Shown: positions 43,572 through 53,988, numbered from the stretch's first letter. The stretch: DNA of 64,000 nt from Cognaticolwellia beringensis (GCF_002076895.1 NZ_CP020465.1:4278001-4342000); one strand, 5' to 3'. Program-made: numbers and translations. The notes: generated from the sequence alone by a model not told the origin.

Positions 43572-44621
43572 ATGACCATAAAAACAGATGAATTTAGAAC
43601 CACATTAATTGACAGTTTAGTTTCGCCTGCCGAACTTGCTGAGCAAATTCCGCTTGACGATAGCACAGCGAATTTTATTATCAAAAGCCGCAAAGATATT
43701 GAAGCCATCATTAAAGGTGACGATAAGCGCTTGCTGGTTATAATTGGGCCGTGTTCAATTCACGACACTGAAGCGGCAATTGACTACGCAAAAAAATTAA
43801 AAACCTTACAAGAAAAATATGCCAATGAATTACTGATTGTAATGCGAGTATATTTTGAAAAGCCCCGTACAACCGTGGGTTGGAAAGGTTTAATTAGCGA
43901 TCCTGATTTAGATAAATCATTTAAAGTGGCTAAAGGCTTAAATTTAGCACGTAATTTATTAATGGAAATTAATAAATTAGGATTAGCTGCCGGTACCGAG
44001 TTTTTAGATATGGTAACCGGTCAATATATTTCTGATTTGATCAGTTGGGGCGCTATTGGCGCACGAACTACAGAAAGCCAAGTACACAGAGAGCTAGCTT
44101 CTGCCCTTTCATGTCCTGTTGGCTTTAAAAATGGTACTGACGGTAATATTCAAATTGCTGTTGACGCTATAAAAGCGTCGAGTGTACCGCATGTACTTTA
44201 TTCGCCTGATAAAAGTGGCCAAATGTGTATTTATCAAACACATGGCAACCCTTATGCGCACGTGATTTTACGTGGCGGTAAAGCGCCTAATTATCAACAA
44301 AAACATATCACGCAAACTTGTGAAACCTTAACGAAAGCCGGTTTACCTGAAAAAGTGATGATTGACTGTAGCCACGGTAATAGCTACAAAGATCATAACA
44401 AGCAAATTGATGTCGCTAATTCATTAGCTGAGCAAATAAGTGCGGGTAACCAATCTATCTTTGGCGTTATGATTGAAAGCTTTATGGTACCGGGTAATCA
44501 AAAAGTTGTTGCTAATCAACCTTTAGTTTACGGGCAAAGTATTACCGATGCTTGTATTGACTTAGAAACCAGTGAAGAAATACTGACTGTGTTAGCGAAC
44601 TCGATTAAAGTAAGAATATAA
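43572..44621 (+). CDS. aroH: 3-deoxy-7-phosphoheptulonate synthase, AroH-like
   Basis: Class I-alpha DAHP synthase, first step of aromatic amino-acid synthesis. The 349-residue product has IGPCSIHD, RVYFEKPRTTVGWKG and CSHGN. Within the three E. coli isozymes it is most like AroH (Trp-sensitive): a start of KTDEFRT form and the ARTTESQVHRELASALSCPVGFKNGT region; feedback type still needs testing. It follows ppsR, which supplies PEP control, by 127 bases. Confidence 0.85.
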   Translation: MTIKTDEFRTTLIDSLVSPAELAEQIPLDDSTANFIIKSRKDIEAIIKGDDKRLLVIIGPCSIHDTEAAIDYAKKLKTLQEKYANELLIVMRVYFEKPRTTVGWKGLISDPDLDKSFKVAKGLNLARNLLMEINKLGLAAGTEFLDMVTGQYISDLISWGAIGARTTESQVHRELASALSCPVGFKNGTDGNIQIAVDAIKASSVPHVLYSPDKSGQMCIYQTHGNPYAHVILRGGKAPNYQQKHITQTCETLTKAGLPEKVMIDCSHGNSYKDHNKQIDVANSLAEQISAGNQSIFGVMIESFMVPGNQKVVANQPLVYGQSITDACIDLETSEEILTVLANSIKVRI

Positions 44622-44659
44622 TAAATCATTATTTTATAATGTCTTCTCGTTGATAACTA

Positions 44660-44678
44660 ATACCAAGTTGATTAATTA
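44660..44678 (+). repeat. Copy of the ATACCAAGTTGATTAA repeat end
   Basis: Identical to the first 18 bases or so of the left terminal repeat at 2016. It lies 38 bases after the aroH stop and just before the shared terminator; no right-hand end was found nearby. Confidence 0.55.
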
Positions 44679-44690
44679 GAAATAGAAACA

Positions 44691-44725
44691 AAAAAACCGG
44701 TTATCAAATTGATAACCGGTTTTTT
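44691..44725. terminator. Bidirectional terminator between aroH and TBDR gene
   Basis: A near-complete palindrome with 17-base arms (AAAAAACCGGTTATCAA and its inverse), A-tract before and T-tract after, serving both convergent genes. Confidence 0.95.
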
Positions 44726-44766
44726 ATTACTAACTTATTAAGTTATGTTTTAAAGAAAGTTAACTA

Positions 44767-47034
44767 TTAAAAGAAGTTAGCTTTAAATTCAACACCCCAA
44801 AAACGAGGCTCGTTTACATAACCGGTTAAGTTGTTAAAATCGATAGCACCGGTAAGCTGTTCTTCATCAGTAATATTACGACCAAATAGTGCTACTTCGT
44901 ATTCTGCACCATCGGAGTACCATTCGTAACCAACACGAACACCACCTTCTAATAACGCGTCACCAGTGAATTCAATTGACTCGTATAAGAAGAAGTTAAC
45001 TTCACTGCGGTAAGACCAATCAGTGTAAACATAAATCTCTCCATCACCGACTTCTTTAGTCCAACGTGCGGCAAAATTAGAAATCCATTCTGGAGATTGT
45101 GGTAATGAATTACCGTCAATCATGGCTAAACCATCGCCATTTAATGGATCAGTGACAGTACAACCACCGCCACAACCTGGCACGGCAACCGTGTCATCTT
45201 GTAACTCAGTGTGGTTATAACTAACACTAGCGGTAAGGGCTAAATCAGGGGTAATAAAGTATTCAGAATCAATTTCAAAACCGTAACCTACTGATTTATC
45301 GGCATTCAATAAACTTGCTACGTTACCTGTTCCACCAACAGCTGTTAATTGTTGATCGCTGACAATATAGTAATAAACCGAGCCATCAACACGTGCAGTA
45401 TTCTCTAAAAATACTGACTTAAAACCCGTTTCAACAGAATCAACTAATTCAGAGTCTGCCGTTGTTGAATTTGCTGAGAACAATAAGCTTCGGCCTTGAA
45501 TACTTGGCGCACGGTAACCACGAGCTAAACGTGCATAAAGATTGGTTTCATCATTCAATACATAATTAGCGCTTAAATCACCACTAATTTGTGTGTCAGC
45601 GACATTGTTACTTTCTGAGAAACTCGGGGCACCAAATGGTGATTGAACTAATTCACCTTGCCATTTACGCTCATCATCAGAATAGCGTAGACCAGCATTG
45701 ATATTTAATTTTTCTGTCACTTCAAAGTCAATTGAACCAAACATTGCCCATGCTTTTGTTTCCATCTTCTGGATAGCAATACCGTCTTGTACACCGCCAC
45801 CAAGTGTATTAAAACTTAAATTATTAATAATTAAGTCTTCATCAAAAGTAAAGAAACCGAATTGATAATCTATTTTTCCGATATCATTACTGGCAATGCG
45901 AACTTCTTGGGTTACTTGTTTATGGCTAGGCATTCTTGCACCAGTTTCTGATGGAAAAGGAATAAAGCCTGGTCCCATGTAGTCTGGTAAGAATGCAGCA
46001 CCGTAACCACCATCAATATCACCAACTGAAAACATTTCAGCTGACTCATAGCCAGTAACAGAAGTTAAGGTATGGTTGCCCATATTATATTCAATTTTTA
46101 AACTGGTACCTTTCATATCAACCGTTTGGTTATTACGAACAGCAGCATCATGAAAAACAGTTTCACGATCAAAGTCATCAACTAAGTCGTTAGTGCCTGG
46201 TTTAATAATATTGGCTCTAAAAACACGTGCATCCGCTTCTGCATCACGGAAGTGATAATTAAATAACGCTGAAAAATCGTCATTAGGCTCCCACAATAGT
46301 TGTACGCGACCCGCTGATTCAGCATAACCACCTAATTGATCTTTTTGCTCAAACCCTGGAGCTTTATTGTCAATCCAGTCATCACGGTCTTGTTGTAATA
46401 GTGCGATTCGTGCTGACAATGTATCGGTTAAGCCACCGCCAATTGCAACACGGAAATCTGTACTACCAAAACTACCGTAAGAACCAGAAATGTTGGCATC
46501 AAAATCTTGTGTTGGTTTTTTCGATTGTACTTTTACAATACCTGCTGGGGTGTTACGGCCAAACAATGTACCTTGAGGACCACGTAAAACTTCTACGCGC
46601 TCAATGTCAAACATTGGCATACCTTTAGTTAAGGCATTTTCTAAAACAACATCATCATAAATTAATGAAACAGGTTGTGATGCTAGCAAATCAAAATCGG
46701 TGTTACCTAAACCTCGAATATAAAAACGAGGAAAAGTACGACCAAAAGAAGACTCAATTAACAAGCTAGGTACTTTCCCAGACAGTGCTCTTACATCCAT
46801 ACCAGAAGAACCTAATACTTCAAGTTTTTTAGGCGTTAATGCCGAAACTGAAATAGGTACATCTTTTATATTCTCTGTACGCTTACGAGCAGTTACTTCA
46901 ATAACTTCAACGCCAACAACATCAGCTACATTAGCATTTTCTTGCGCTAAAGCCGAAGTAGATACAACGGATACAGACGCTAAAATAGCCGCATTTACGC
47001 ATACTGCGAGCGACGTTTTTTTAAAAACATTCAT
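44767..47034 (-). CDS. TonB-dependent receptor, candidate nucleoside/nucleotide receptor
   Basis: Outer-membrane active transport receptor of 755 residues: signal peptide (about 1-35, ending ALA-Q), a plug with VEVIEVTARKRTENIKDVPISV near 45-65 (core VTARKRTEN), RGPQGTLFGRNTPAG, and a barrel ending in an aromatic F (KANFF). The start is the ATG at 47034 behind GGGAGAG. It follows deoB on the same strand by 91 bases and adjoins the nucleoside cluster, which suggests it carries nucleosides or nucleotides over the outer membrane; the sequence alone does not tell the ligand. Confidence 0.85.
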   Translation of the reverse strand: MNVFKKTSLAVCVNAAILASVSVVSTSALAQENANVADVVGVEVIEVTARKRTENIKDVPISVSALTPKKLEVLGSSGMDVRALSGKVPSLLIESSFGRTFPRFYIRGLGNTDFDLLASQPVSLIYDDVVLENALTKGMPMFDIERVEVLRGPQGTLFGRNTPAGIVKVQSKKPTQDFDANISGSYGSFGSTDFRVAIGGGLTDTLSARIALLQQDRDDWIDNKAPGFEQKDQLGGYAESAGRVQLLWEPNDDFSALFNYHFRDAEADARVFRANIIKPGTNDLVDDFDRETVFHDAAVRNNQTVDMKGTSLKIEYNMGNHTLTSVTGYESAEMFSVGDIDGGYGAAFLPDYMGPGFIPFPSETGARMPSHKQVTQEVRIASNDIGKIDYQFGFFTFDEDLIINNLSFNTLGGGVQDGIAIQKMETKAWAMFGSIDFEVTEKLNINAGLRYSDDERKWQGELVQSPFGAPSFSESNNVADTQISGDLSANYVLNDETNLYARLARGYRAPSIQGRSLLFSANSTTADSELVDSVETGFKSVFLENTARVDGSVYYYIVSDQQLTAVGGTGNVASLLNADKSVGYGFEIDSEYFITPDLALTASVSYNHTELQDDTVAVPGCGGGCTVTDPLNGDGLAMIDGNSLPQSPEWISNFAARWTKEVGDGEIYVYTDWSYRSEVNFFLYESIEFTGDALLEGGVRVGYEWYSDGAEYEVALFGRNITDEEQLTGAIDFNNLTGYVNEPRFWGVEFKANFF

Positions 47035-47125
47035 TAAGTACTCTCCCAAGAACTGTTTATGTTTTGTGTATAATATATTTTATTCACTTACCTGTTTAAT
47101 GCGGCAAGTGATTAATTGTGTATTT

Positions 47126-48337
47126 TTATAAATCAAGATCAGACAAAAAACTTGTGCCATAGGGCATTTTGTCTAATTTAAATAGTTCTGCAATTGTTTG
47201 ACCAATATCAGCAAAAGTATTTCTTTCGCCAATATTAACAGATCGAACCTGTTTGTGAAATGCAATCACAGGAACATACTCTCTCGTATGATCATTTCCA
47301 TGCCAAGTTGGATCACAGCCATGATCTGCCGTTAAAAATAACACGTCATCTTCATTCATCGCGCTAATAATTTCAGGTAATCGTAGATCAAAACTTTCTA
47401 ATGCAAGCGCGTAACCCACAGGGTCACGACGATGGCCATAGTCTTGGTCAAAATTGACTAAGTTAGTAAATATCAGACTATTGTCTTGTGCGGTATTAAT
47501 ATGTGAAATGGTTGCATCCACTAAAGCATCTATACCGGTTGCTTTAGTTTTTTCACTGATACCTTGATGCGCGTAAATATCGGCAATTTTACCGACACTG
47601 ATGACATGACCACCCGCTTGGGTAAATACGTCTAATACCGTAGGTGCTGGCGGTAAAACAGAATAGTCTCGTCTATTTCCAGTTCGAGTGAAGTCTTCTG
47701 GACTGTTGCCAATGAAAGGTCGAGCGATAACACGGCCGACATTCATGTCACCCAGTAATTCTCTTACTGTTTCACAATATTTATAAAGATTATCCAAGCC
47801 AAAATGTTCTTCATGAGCCGCCACCTGAAAAACACTGTCAGCAGATGTATAGCAAATAGGTAATCCGGATTTAATATGTGCTTGCCCAAGTTTATTTATA
47901 ATATCGGTACCTGAGGCATGGCAATCGCCTAAAATACCGTCATAACCTGTCGCTTGATTAATTTTTTCTATCAAATCAGTAGGGAAAGCATTACCTTCTT
48001 TTGGGAAGTAGTCCCAATCAAAAAGTACCGGTACACCCATCATCTCCCAATGTCCACTAGGTGTATCCTTACCTGTACTAATTTCTGCTGCATAACCGAA
48101 AGCACCTTGCTCAGGCGCCTGTTTTACAACAGGAAAAGTACACTTGCCGGCTTCAAAAGCCGCTTGAACTAAGCCCATTTTTGCTAAGTTCGTTAATTTG
48201 ATTTCACGTTTTTCGTGCTGATAGAAGTAGCGCGCTAAATTAGCAAAAGTATTGGCACTGATATCGCCAAAGTCCGCTGCATCGGGCGCGTGCCCTATGC
48301 CAAAACTGTCGATTACTAAAACTATTGCTCTTGCCAT
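47126..48337 (-). CDS. deoB: Phosphopentomutase
   Basis: Interconverts (deoxy)ribose 1-phosphate and 5-phosphate, linking nucleoside phosphorylases to DeoC. The 403-residue member of the alkaline phosphatase superfamily has the metal and catalytic motifs DSFGIGHAPDA, SGKDTPSGHWEMMG (catalytic threonine) and ADHGCDPTWHGNDHTREYVP. A RutR-like palindrome sits about 85 bases upstream, overlapping a TTGACC that could be the -35 element. It is divergent from udk and followed by a TonB-dependent receptor. Confidence 0.97.
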   Translation of the reverse strand: MARAIVLVIDSFGIGHAPDAADFGDISANTFANLARYFYQHEKREIKLTNLAKMGLVQAAFEAGKCTFPVVKQAPEQGAFGYAAEISTGKDTPSGHWEMMGVPVLFDWDYFPKEGNAFPTDLIEKINQATGYDGILGDCHASGTDIINKLGQAHIKSGLPICYTSADSVFQVAAHEEHFGLDNLYKYCETVRELLGDMNVGRVIARPFIGNSPEDFTRTGNRRDYSVLPPAPTVLDVFTQAGGHVISVGKIADIYAHQGISEKTKATGIDALVDATISHINTAQDNSLIFTNLVNFDQDYGHRRDPVGYALALESFDLRLPEIISAMNEDDVLFLTADHGCDPTWHGNDHTREYVPVIAFHKQVRSVNIGERNTFADIGQTIAELFKLDKMPYGTSFLSDLDL

Positions 48338-48637
48338 TTTAAATTCCTGTACCCTGTAAGTGGATCAATGTATTTTAACAAATTTTTTAAATTTATCCTC
48401 GTTAATATTGATAAATTTCATGACCAAATGGTCAACATGTGATACTTTACCAAGCAATGAATTATAGACAATAGATATTTTGTAATTATTTAAGGCAATG
48501 CTATGACTTTTGCCTAAATTTTAATGAATTTCAGATTAATTAGTTCATAATATGAGTGCGGTGAGTTGTCTACAACAGTATCGCTATAAATAATTACTTA
48601 ACCCTTTTGTTGTTAATATTTTTTAAGGCTCTCTGTT
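48338..48637. other. Divergent deoB/udk regulatory gap
   Basis: About 300 AT-rich bases without a gene. It contains the operator at 48420-48435 and a possible -10 (ATAATATG near 48546) for udk. No RNA gene was recognised. Confidence 0.5.
48420..48435. promoter_or_regulatory. RutR-like operator, deoB/udk
   Basis: TGACCA-AA-TGGTCA is a perfect 6-base inverted repeat with a 2-base spacer at 48421-48434; with flanks it matches 15 of 16 of the E. coli RutR box TTGACCA-NN-TGGTCAA as I recall it. It is 84 bases from deoB and about 200 from udk. The same palindrome occurs before cdd and, degenerate, before the TetR gene. Confidence 0.8.
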
Positions 48638-49282
48638 TTGCAAACCAATAAACCGACCATTATTGCGGTAACCGGTGCTTCAGCATCAGGAAAATCACTT
48701 TTTGCGCAAACTATTTACGATGAATTATTGCCTGAGTTAGGGTCAAGTGGTATTGCCATCATGAAAGAAGATTCTTATTACAAGAGTCAATCTCATCTGT
48801 CGATGGAAGAACGTATAAAAACAAATTACGACCACCCCAGTGCCTTTGAACATAGCTTATTATCACAACATTTAACCCAGTTAAGTGTCGGTGAAAGCGT
48901 TGATATACCGACATATTGCTATAAAACACATACTCGGCTAGAAGAAACTGTTCACTTAACGCCAACCCCCATCATTTTAATAGAAGGGATTCTCTTATTT
49001 GCTGATAAAGAGCTCAGAGATAAATTTGATATTAAAATTTATATTGATACTCCGTTAGACATTTGCCTTGTCCGTAGAATTAATAGAGATACCATTGAGC
49101 GTTCTCGTAGCATAGCGTCAATTACCGAACAGTATTTAACCACCGTACGTCCTATGTACCATCAGCATATTCAACCAAATAAACCTTTCGCTGATATTGT
49201 GGTGACGCGTGGCGGTAAAAATAGAATGGCAATTGAAATGCTAAAAGCAAAAATTCGTCAACTAATGAATAGCAATTTGTAA
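48638..49282 (+). CDS. udk: Uridine kinase
   Basis: Phosphorylates uridine and cytidine with GTP or ATP (pyrimidine salvage). The 214-residue product has the P-loop GASASGKSLFAQ at residue 13 and a catalytic DSYYK. The start is TTG at 48638, with AAGG ahead; no ATG lies in a suitable place. It points towards nupC, 88 bases away, and away from deoB. Confidence 0.93.
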   Translation: MQTNKPTIIAVTGASASGKSLFAQTIYDELLPELGSSGIAIMKEDSYYKSQSHLSMEERIKTNYDHPSAFEHSLLSQHLTQLSVGESVDIPTYCYKTHTRLEETVHLTPTPIILIEGILLFADKELRDKFDIKIYIDTPLDICLVRRINRDTIERSRSIASITEQYLTTVRPMYHQHIQPNKPFADIVVTRGGKNRMAIEMLKAKIRQLMNSNL

Positions 49283-49370
49283 ACTTGTACAAAAATAAAA
49301 ATCAACATAGATGTAATTTAAATAAATATAATTAAAAAATAACGATAACAAAATAATTTATGAGGTAATT

Positions 49371-50615
49371 ATGGAATTAGGTGCTCTTCGAGGAGTCATT
49401 GGCATTTTTGCGCTATTGGCATTGGCGTTTTTTTTATCAAAAGACCGCAGCGCAATTAATTGGCGAACTGTAGGCTTTGCTTTTGCATTACAGATTATAT
49501 TAGGTGCGTTTGTACTTTATGTGCCATTTGGTAAAGATGTCTTAGGTTCAATAACTAATGGTGTTCAACAGGTTATTAACAGTGCACAAGCAGGCATAAG
49601 CTTTCTATTCGGAGGTTTAGGTACTGATGCAATGTACGATAATGGCGTTGGTTTTGTTTTCGCTATTCGTGTTCTCCCCGTTATTATATTTTTCTCATCG
49701 CTTATCGCCGTGCTTTACTACCTTAACATTATGCAATGGGTGGTAAAAATAATCGGTGGTGGTTTACAAAAACTGTTAAAAACTTCAAAGCCTGAATCCC
49801 TTTCTGCTACCGCTAATATTTTTGTCGGGCAAACAGAAGCTCCCTTAGTTATTCGCCCCTATATTGCAAAAATGAGTCAGTCTGAACTGTTTGCCATTAT
49901 GGTAGGCGGCTTAGCCTCTGTTGCAGGTTCCATCTTAGCTGGCTATGCGGGTTTAGGTGTAAAACTTGAATACTTAATTGCCGCCTCTTTTATGGCAGCA
50001 CCCGGTGGTTTGCTTATGGCGAAACTCCTCCTCCCTGAAACAGAAGAAATTAACAATGATTACAGCGATGTAGAGCTGGCTGAAGCAGGTGCTAAACCGG
50101 CTAATGTTATTGATGCAGCAGCCACGGGTGCCGCTTCAGGCCTTAAGCTTGCGGTTAACGTAGGTGCTATGTTACTTGCCTTTATAGCTATTATCGCTTT
50201 ACTTAATTCTATGGTTACAGGCTTTGGCAGCTTATTAGGCTTTGAAGGCATTACTATTGAATGGCTACTCGGCTACATTTTTGCCCCATTCGCTTTCCTT
50301 ATCGGTGTCCCTTTTGAAGAAATGTTGCAAGCAGGTAGTTTTATTGGCCAAAAAATTGTCGTTAATGAGTTCTTTGCCTACGTAAATTTTGTTGAAATTA
50401 AAGACACGTTATCACCCACCACTCAAGCGATCGTCACCTTTGCTTTGTGCGGTTTTGCTAACTTATCTTCTATTGCTATTTTATTGGGTGGAATTGGTTC
50501 AATGGCACCCAATCGCCGTCCTGATATTGCACGTTTAGGCATGAAAGCTATGCTTGCAGCTACAATGGCAAACTTGATGAGTGCGGCTATCGCCGGTGTA
50601 TTTGTTAGCTTATAG
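49371..50615 (+). CDS. nupC: Na+-coupled concentrative nucleoside transporter (NupC/CNT)
   Basis: Inner-membrane importer of nucleosides. The 414-residue protein has the CNT hallmarks GQTEAPLVIRPY (first hairpin, nucleobase-binding) and PFEEMLQAGSFIGQKIVVNEFFAYVNF (second, with NEFFAY), close to the Na+-coupled CNT of Vibrio cholerae. Ten or more hydrophobic segments are present. Followed by deoC and tdk on the same strand. GAGG lies just upstream of the ATG. Confidence 0.93.
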   Translation: MELGALRGVIGIFALLALAFFLSKDRSAINWRTVGFAFALQIILGAFVLYVPFGKDVLGSITNGVQQVINSAQAGISFLFGGLGTDAMYDNGVGFVFAIRVLPVIIFFSSLIAVLYYLNIMQWVVKIIGGGLQKLLKTSKPESLSATANIFVGQTEAPLVIRPYIAKMSQSELFAIMVGGLASVAGSILAGYAGLGVKLEYLIAASFMAAPGGLLMAKLLLPETEEINNDYSDVELAEAGAKPANVIDAAATGAASGLKLAVNVGAMLLAFIAIIALLNSMVTGFGSLLGFEGITIEWLLGYIFAPFAFLIGVPFEEMLQAGSFIGQKIVVNEFFAYVNFVEIKDTLSPTTQAIVTFALCGFANLSSIAILLGGIGSMAPNRRPDIARLGMKAMLAATMANLMSAAIAGVFVSL

Positions 50616-50682
50616 CTGTTTGAGTTAGCTTTCAGTTTTAAGCGGTCAGTTATTAGTGGTAAATTTGGGTTTTGAGGTCAAC

Positions 50683-51456
50683 ATGAGTACTATTAAAGCA
50701 TACGCACAGCGTGCACTTTATATGATGGATTTAACCAGTTTAACCGACGCTGAAAATGCTGAGGATATTATCCAGCTGTGTATAAATGCCAAATCGCCAC
50801 GCGGTAACACGGCGGCGATTTGTATATTTCCTCGTTTTGTCCCATTAGCGAAAAAACAGCTAGTAGCGCAAGGTACCCCTGATATAAAAATTGCCACGGT
50901 AACTAATTTTCCACACGGCAACGACGATATTGAGATTGCCGTTGCTGAAACAAAAGCTGCTATCGCTTATGGCGCTGACGAAGTTGATGTTGTATTCCCC
51001 TATAAAGCCTTAATAAACGGCAATGAAGAAGTAGGTTTTGACCTCGTCAAAGCTTGTAAACAAGCTTGTGGAAATAGCATGCTGCTGAAAGTAATTATAG
51101 AAACTGGCGAGCTGAAAACTGACAAGCTTATTACACAAGCCAGTGAAATTTGTATCGCAGCGGGCGCTGATTTTATAAAAACCTCAACCGGTAAAGTTGC
51201 TGTTAATGCCACCCCTAAAGCGGCTGAGTTAATGTTAAAAGTTATTAAAAATAAAAATACACAAGTTGGCTTTAAGCCTGCTGGTGGCGTGAAAAATGCA
51301 GAAGATGCCGCTATTTACCTAGATTTAGCGACAGATATTTTAGGTGCTAATTGGGCGACTAAAGCCAACTTTAGATTTGGAGCAAGTAGCTTGTTAACAA
51401 ATTTACTTCACACCCTAGGGGCGAGTAATGAAACCGCAGACCCAACAAGCTATTAA
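50683..51456 (+). CDS. deoC: Deoxyribose-phosphate aldolase
   Basis: Cleaves deoxyribose 5-phosphate into glyceraldehyde 3-phosphate and acetaldehyde, the last step of deoxynucleoside catabolism. The Schiff-base lysine is in FIKTSTGK (about residue 167), with the conserved Asp-Glu-Val-Asp stretch [11 protein letters not shown]. The ATG at 50683 (GAGG before it) gives 257 residues, like E. coli DeoC; an upstream frame from 50656 is extended by 9 unmatched residues. Between nupC and tdk. Confidence 0.95.
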   Translation: MSTIKAYAQRALYMMDLTSLTDAENAEDIIQLCINAKSPRGNTAAICIFPRFVPLAKKQLVAQGTPDIKIATVTNFPHGNDDIEIAVAETKAAIAYGADEVDVVFPYKALINGNEEVGFDLVKACKQACGNSMLLKVIIETGELKTDKLITQASEICIAAGADFIKTSTGKVAVNATPKAAELMLKVIKNKNTQVGFKPAGGVKNAEDAAIYLDLATDILGANWATKANFRFGASSLLTNLLHTLGASNETADPTSY

Positions 51457-51522
51457 TTAATATATTCCAAACAAATTTAAACATCACTCATCAAACAGTC
51501 ATAATTAGGACATTATTAAGCA

Positions 51523-52101
51523 ATGGCACAATTATATTTTTATTATTCAACGATGAATGCCGGTAAATCGACTCACCTTTTACAGTCATCTTATAATTAT
51601 CAAGAACGTGGCTTAGCGACATTATTGTTTACGGCACAAATAGACGATAGATTTGCCAAAGGTAAAGTTTCATCAAGATTAGGCATACATGCCGACGCCC
51701 TGTTATTTGATGATAATACCGATATTTTTAGCCAAGTAAAAAGCCAAATTAGTGAGAGTAAAATTGCTTGTATTTTAATTGATGAAGCCCAGTTTTTAAC
51801 TAAACGGCAGGTTAAGGAATTAACCAATATTGTTGATGAATTAAAAATTCCGGTGCTAGCTTATGGCATTCGTACAGACTTTCTTGGCGAAACGTTTATT
51901 GGCAGTGCCGCGCTATTAGCCTGGGCAGATAAATTGGTGGAATTAAAAACCATTTGTCATTGTGGTAAAAAAGCCAACTTTGTAATGCGATGTGATGAAC
52001 ACGGCAATGCTGTAAAGGGCGGAGAACAAATAGAAGTGGGTGGTAATGAACGCTACGAATCTCTTTGTCGTAGACACTTTAAAGCGCTAGTTTGGGATTA
52101 A
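51523..52101 (+). CDS. tdk: Thymidine kinase
   Basis: Type II thymidine kinase of salvage. The 192-residue product has the P-loop [13 protein letters not shown], the LIDEAQFL magnesium motif, and the zinc-binding cysteines ([17 protein letters not shown] and LCRRH). It follows deoC by 66 bases and ends in a shared terminator with convergent deoA. Confidence 0.96.
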   Translation: MAQLYFYYSTMNAGKSTHLLQSSYNYQERGLATLLFTAQIDDRFAKGKVSSRLGIHADALLFDDNTDIFSQVKSQISESKIACILIDEAQFLTKRQVKELTNIVDELKIPVLAYGIRTDFLGETFIGSAALLAWADKLVELKTICHCGKKANFVMRCDEHGNAVKGGEQIEVGGNERYESLCRRHFKALVWD

Positions 52102-52147
52102 TATCAATTTAAACAACTGAATTAGAATGTCTTTAAATATAACTGAT

Positions 52148-52177
52148 AAAAAAGGAATGCCATGGCATTCCTTTTTT
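52148..52177. terminator. Bidirectional terminator between tdk and deoA
   Basis: A perfect palindrome with AAAAAAGGAATGCC arms and A/T tracts at both ends. Confidence 0.95.
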
Positions 52178-52209
52178 AATTTTCTATAACAAGTTTAACT
52201 TGTGAGCAA

Positions 52210-53526
52210 CTATGCAGAAATGGTTTGATAAATAACCGGTGTTTGCTCAGCTGCCTTTTCGCCAATAACTAAAGCCGTTTGGTATTGCTGACTCGCAAGA
52301 TTTGCTGAGTTTTCATCTTCAGCATGCACACGGGCTAATACGTCACCACGGTTAACTAACGTGCCTATTGGCAACACTCGGTCAAAACCAACACTATGAT
52401 CAATTTGTTGACCATTAGCCGTACGACCGCCTTTCAAACCAACAACAGCTAAACCAATATCACGTGTTTGCATGCCATTGATGTAGCCATGATCTAGGGC
52501 AATAACATCCTTAATACAGTTGGCACGTTGCATTGAACGCCAAGGATCTTCCATAAAATCACTTGGGCCACCTAACGCATGAATCATCTTGTTAAATATT
52601 TCAGCGGCGGCACCAGAAGCCAAAACACTGTTGATTTTTGCTAAGGCTTTATCTTCATTTTCTGCAACTTTTGCACTAACTAACATAGCTTTAGCTAATG
52701 AGACTACCACGGCATGCAGTCGAGGTTCACGCAGTGTGCCGTTTAAGTATTTAACCGTTTCAGCCATTTCCAAAGCATTACCAGCCGTAGCACCTAACAC
52801 TTGGTTCATATCCGTGATAATAGCTTGCGTTGGCACACCTGCGCCATTAGCAACATTAACAATGCTTTGCGCTAACGCTTTTGCATCATCAATGTTTGAC
52901 ATCATTGCACCATTGCCAACTTTAACGTCCATAACCAAAGTATCAAGCCCTGCCGCCAATTTTTTAGACAATATAGAAGCCGTGATCAAGGGAATAGATT
53001 CTACGGTAGCGGTAATGTCTCGTATGCCATATAAACGTTTATCTGCAGGTGCTAAATTATCAGTTTGGGAAATAATCGCCATCCCTAAATCTTTTACTAT
53101 ACGTTTAAATTCACCAATGCTGGGTTGAACATTAAAACCAGCGATACTTTCTAGTTTATCTGCTGTACCACCCGTATGACCTAAGCCACGACCTGCAATC
53201 ATAGGCACATAAGCACCACAAGCAGCAACAATAGCGGCCAACATAAAGCTAACCTTATCGCCAACACCGCCCGTTGAGTGTTTATCAACGATTGGGCCTT
53301 CTAGTTCAGGCCAAGACAACACATCACCTGAATTTTTCATCGCCATGGTAAAGTCGATAATTTCACGAGTTTCCATGCCTTTTTGAAAAATCGCCATCGC
53401 CATTGAACCGGCTTGGGCATCATTAAAATCTTTTGTTACTAATCCATCAACAAAGCTTTGAATTTGTTCTTTAGAGAGTGAGCCACCATTTCGTTTGGTA
53501 CGAATTATTTCTTGTGGTAATAACAT
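52210..53526 (-). CDS. deoA: Thymidine phosphorylase
   Basis: Phosphorolysis of thymidine or deoxyuridine to base plus deoxyribose 1-phosphate. The 438-residue product has DKHSTGGVGDKVSF at about residue 80, the phosphate-binding GRGLGHTGGTADKLESI and the C-terminal alpha/beta domain. It is 12 bases behind cdd and in the same operon, so cytidine is deaminated, then phosphorolysed (by a uridine or thymidine phosphorylase). Confidence 0.97.
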   Translation of the reverse strand: MLLPQEIIRTKRNGGSLSKEQIQSFVDGLVTKDFNDAQAGSMAMAIFQKGMETREIIDFTMAMKNSGDVLSWPELEGPIVDKHSTGGVGDKVSFMLAAIVAACGAYVPMIAGRGLGHTGGTADKLESIAGFNVQPSIGEFKRIVKDLGMAIISQTDNLAPADKRLYGIRDITATVESIPLITASILSKKLAAGLDTLVMDVKVGNGAMMSNIDDAKALAQSIVNVANGAGVPTQAIITDMNQVLGATAGNALEMAETVKYLNGTLREPRLHAVVVSLAKAMLVSAKVAENEDKALAKINSVLASGAAAEIFNKMIHALGGPSDFMEDPWRSMQRANCIKDVIALDHGYINGMQTRDIGLAVVGLKGGRTANGQQIDHSVGFDRVLPIGTLVNRGDVLARVHAEDENSANLASQQYQTALVIGEKAAEQTPVIYQTISA

Positions 53527-53538
53527 GAACTAAAATCC

Positions 53539-53958
53539 TTATTTTTCAAGTAAATCTTTGGGAGTAAAAGCATCAGGTAATAGTTCGTTAACTGTCCATT
53601 GCTTTTTATTATTATTATGGTTAACAGCCATAACCAGTGCGTCTGGTGCTAAAAATTCGACAATAACTTGTCGACAAGCACCACAAGGCGGCGTTAACTT
53701 TTCTTGGTTGGTATAAACCACTAGAGCTTTAAATACTTGTTCGCCTGAAATAACACCTTGGGCTAAACAATTGCGTTCTGCACAAACGGTTAAGCCGTAC
53801 GACGCATTTTCTACATTACAGCCTTTAACGATTTTACCGCTAGCCGTTAACGCTGCAGCACCAACGTGAAAATTACTGTATGGTGCATAGGCTTTTTCAA
53901 AGCCTGCTTTAGCAGCACTAACCAGTGCTAATATTTCATCACTTTTAATCTTTGACAT
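53539..53958 (-). CDS. cdd: Cytidine deaminase
   Basis: Zinc enzyme converting (deoxy)cytidine to (deoxy)uridine. The 139-residue product is of the small tetrameric (Bacillus-type) form: NFHVGAA, CAERNCL with catalytic Glu, and PPCGACRQVI with zinc cysteines. The ATG at 53958 is the right start; a longer frame from 53988 would begin within the operator. First gene of cdd-deoA, with a RutR-like palindrome immediately upstream. Confidence 0.94.
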   Translation of the reverse strand: MSKIKSDEILALVSAAKAGFEKAYAPYSNFHVGAAALTASGKIVKGCNVENASYGLTVCAERNCLAQGVISGEQVFKALVVYTNQEKLTPPCGACRQVIVEFLAPDALVMAVNHNNNKKQWTVNELLPDAFTPKDLLEK

Positions 53959-53972
53959 TATAAAGCCTTTAT

Positions 53973-53988
53973 CTGACCAAGTGGTCAA
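53973..53988. promoter_or_regulatory. RutR-like operator, cdd-deoA
   Basis: TGACCA-AG-TGGTCA, a perfect 6-base inverted repeat with a 2-base spacer at 53974-53987 (15 of 16 to the recalled RutR box). It lies only 15 bases above the cdd start, just upstream of its ribosome site, so binding would block initiation or elongation. Confidence 0.8.
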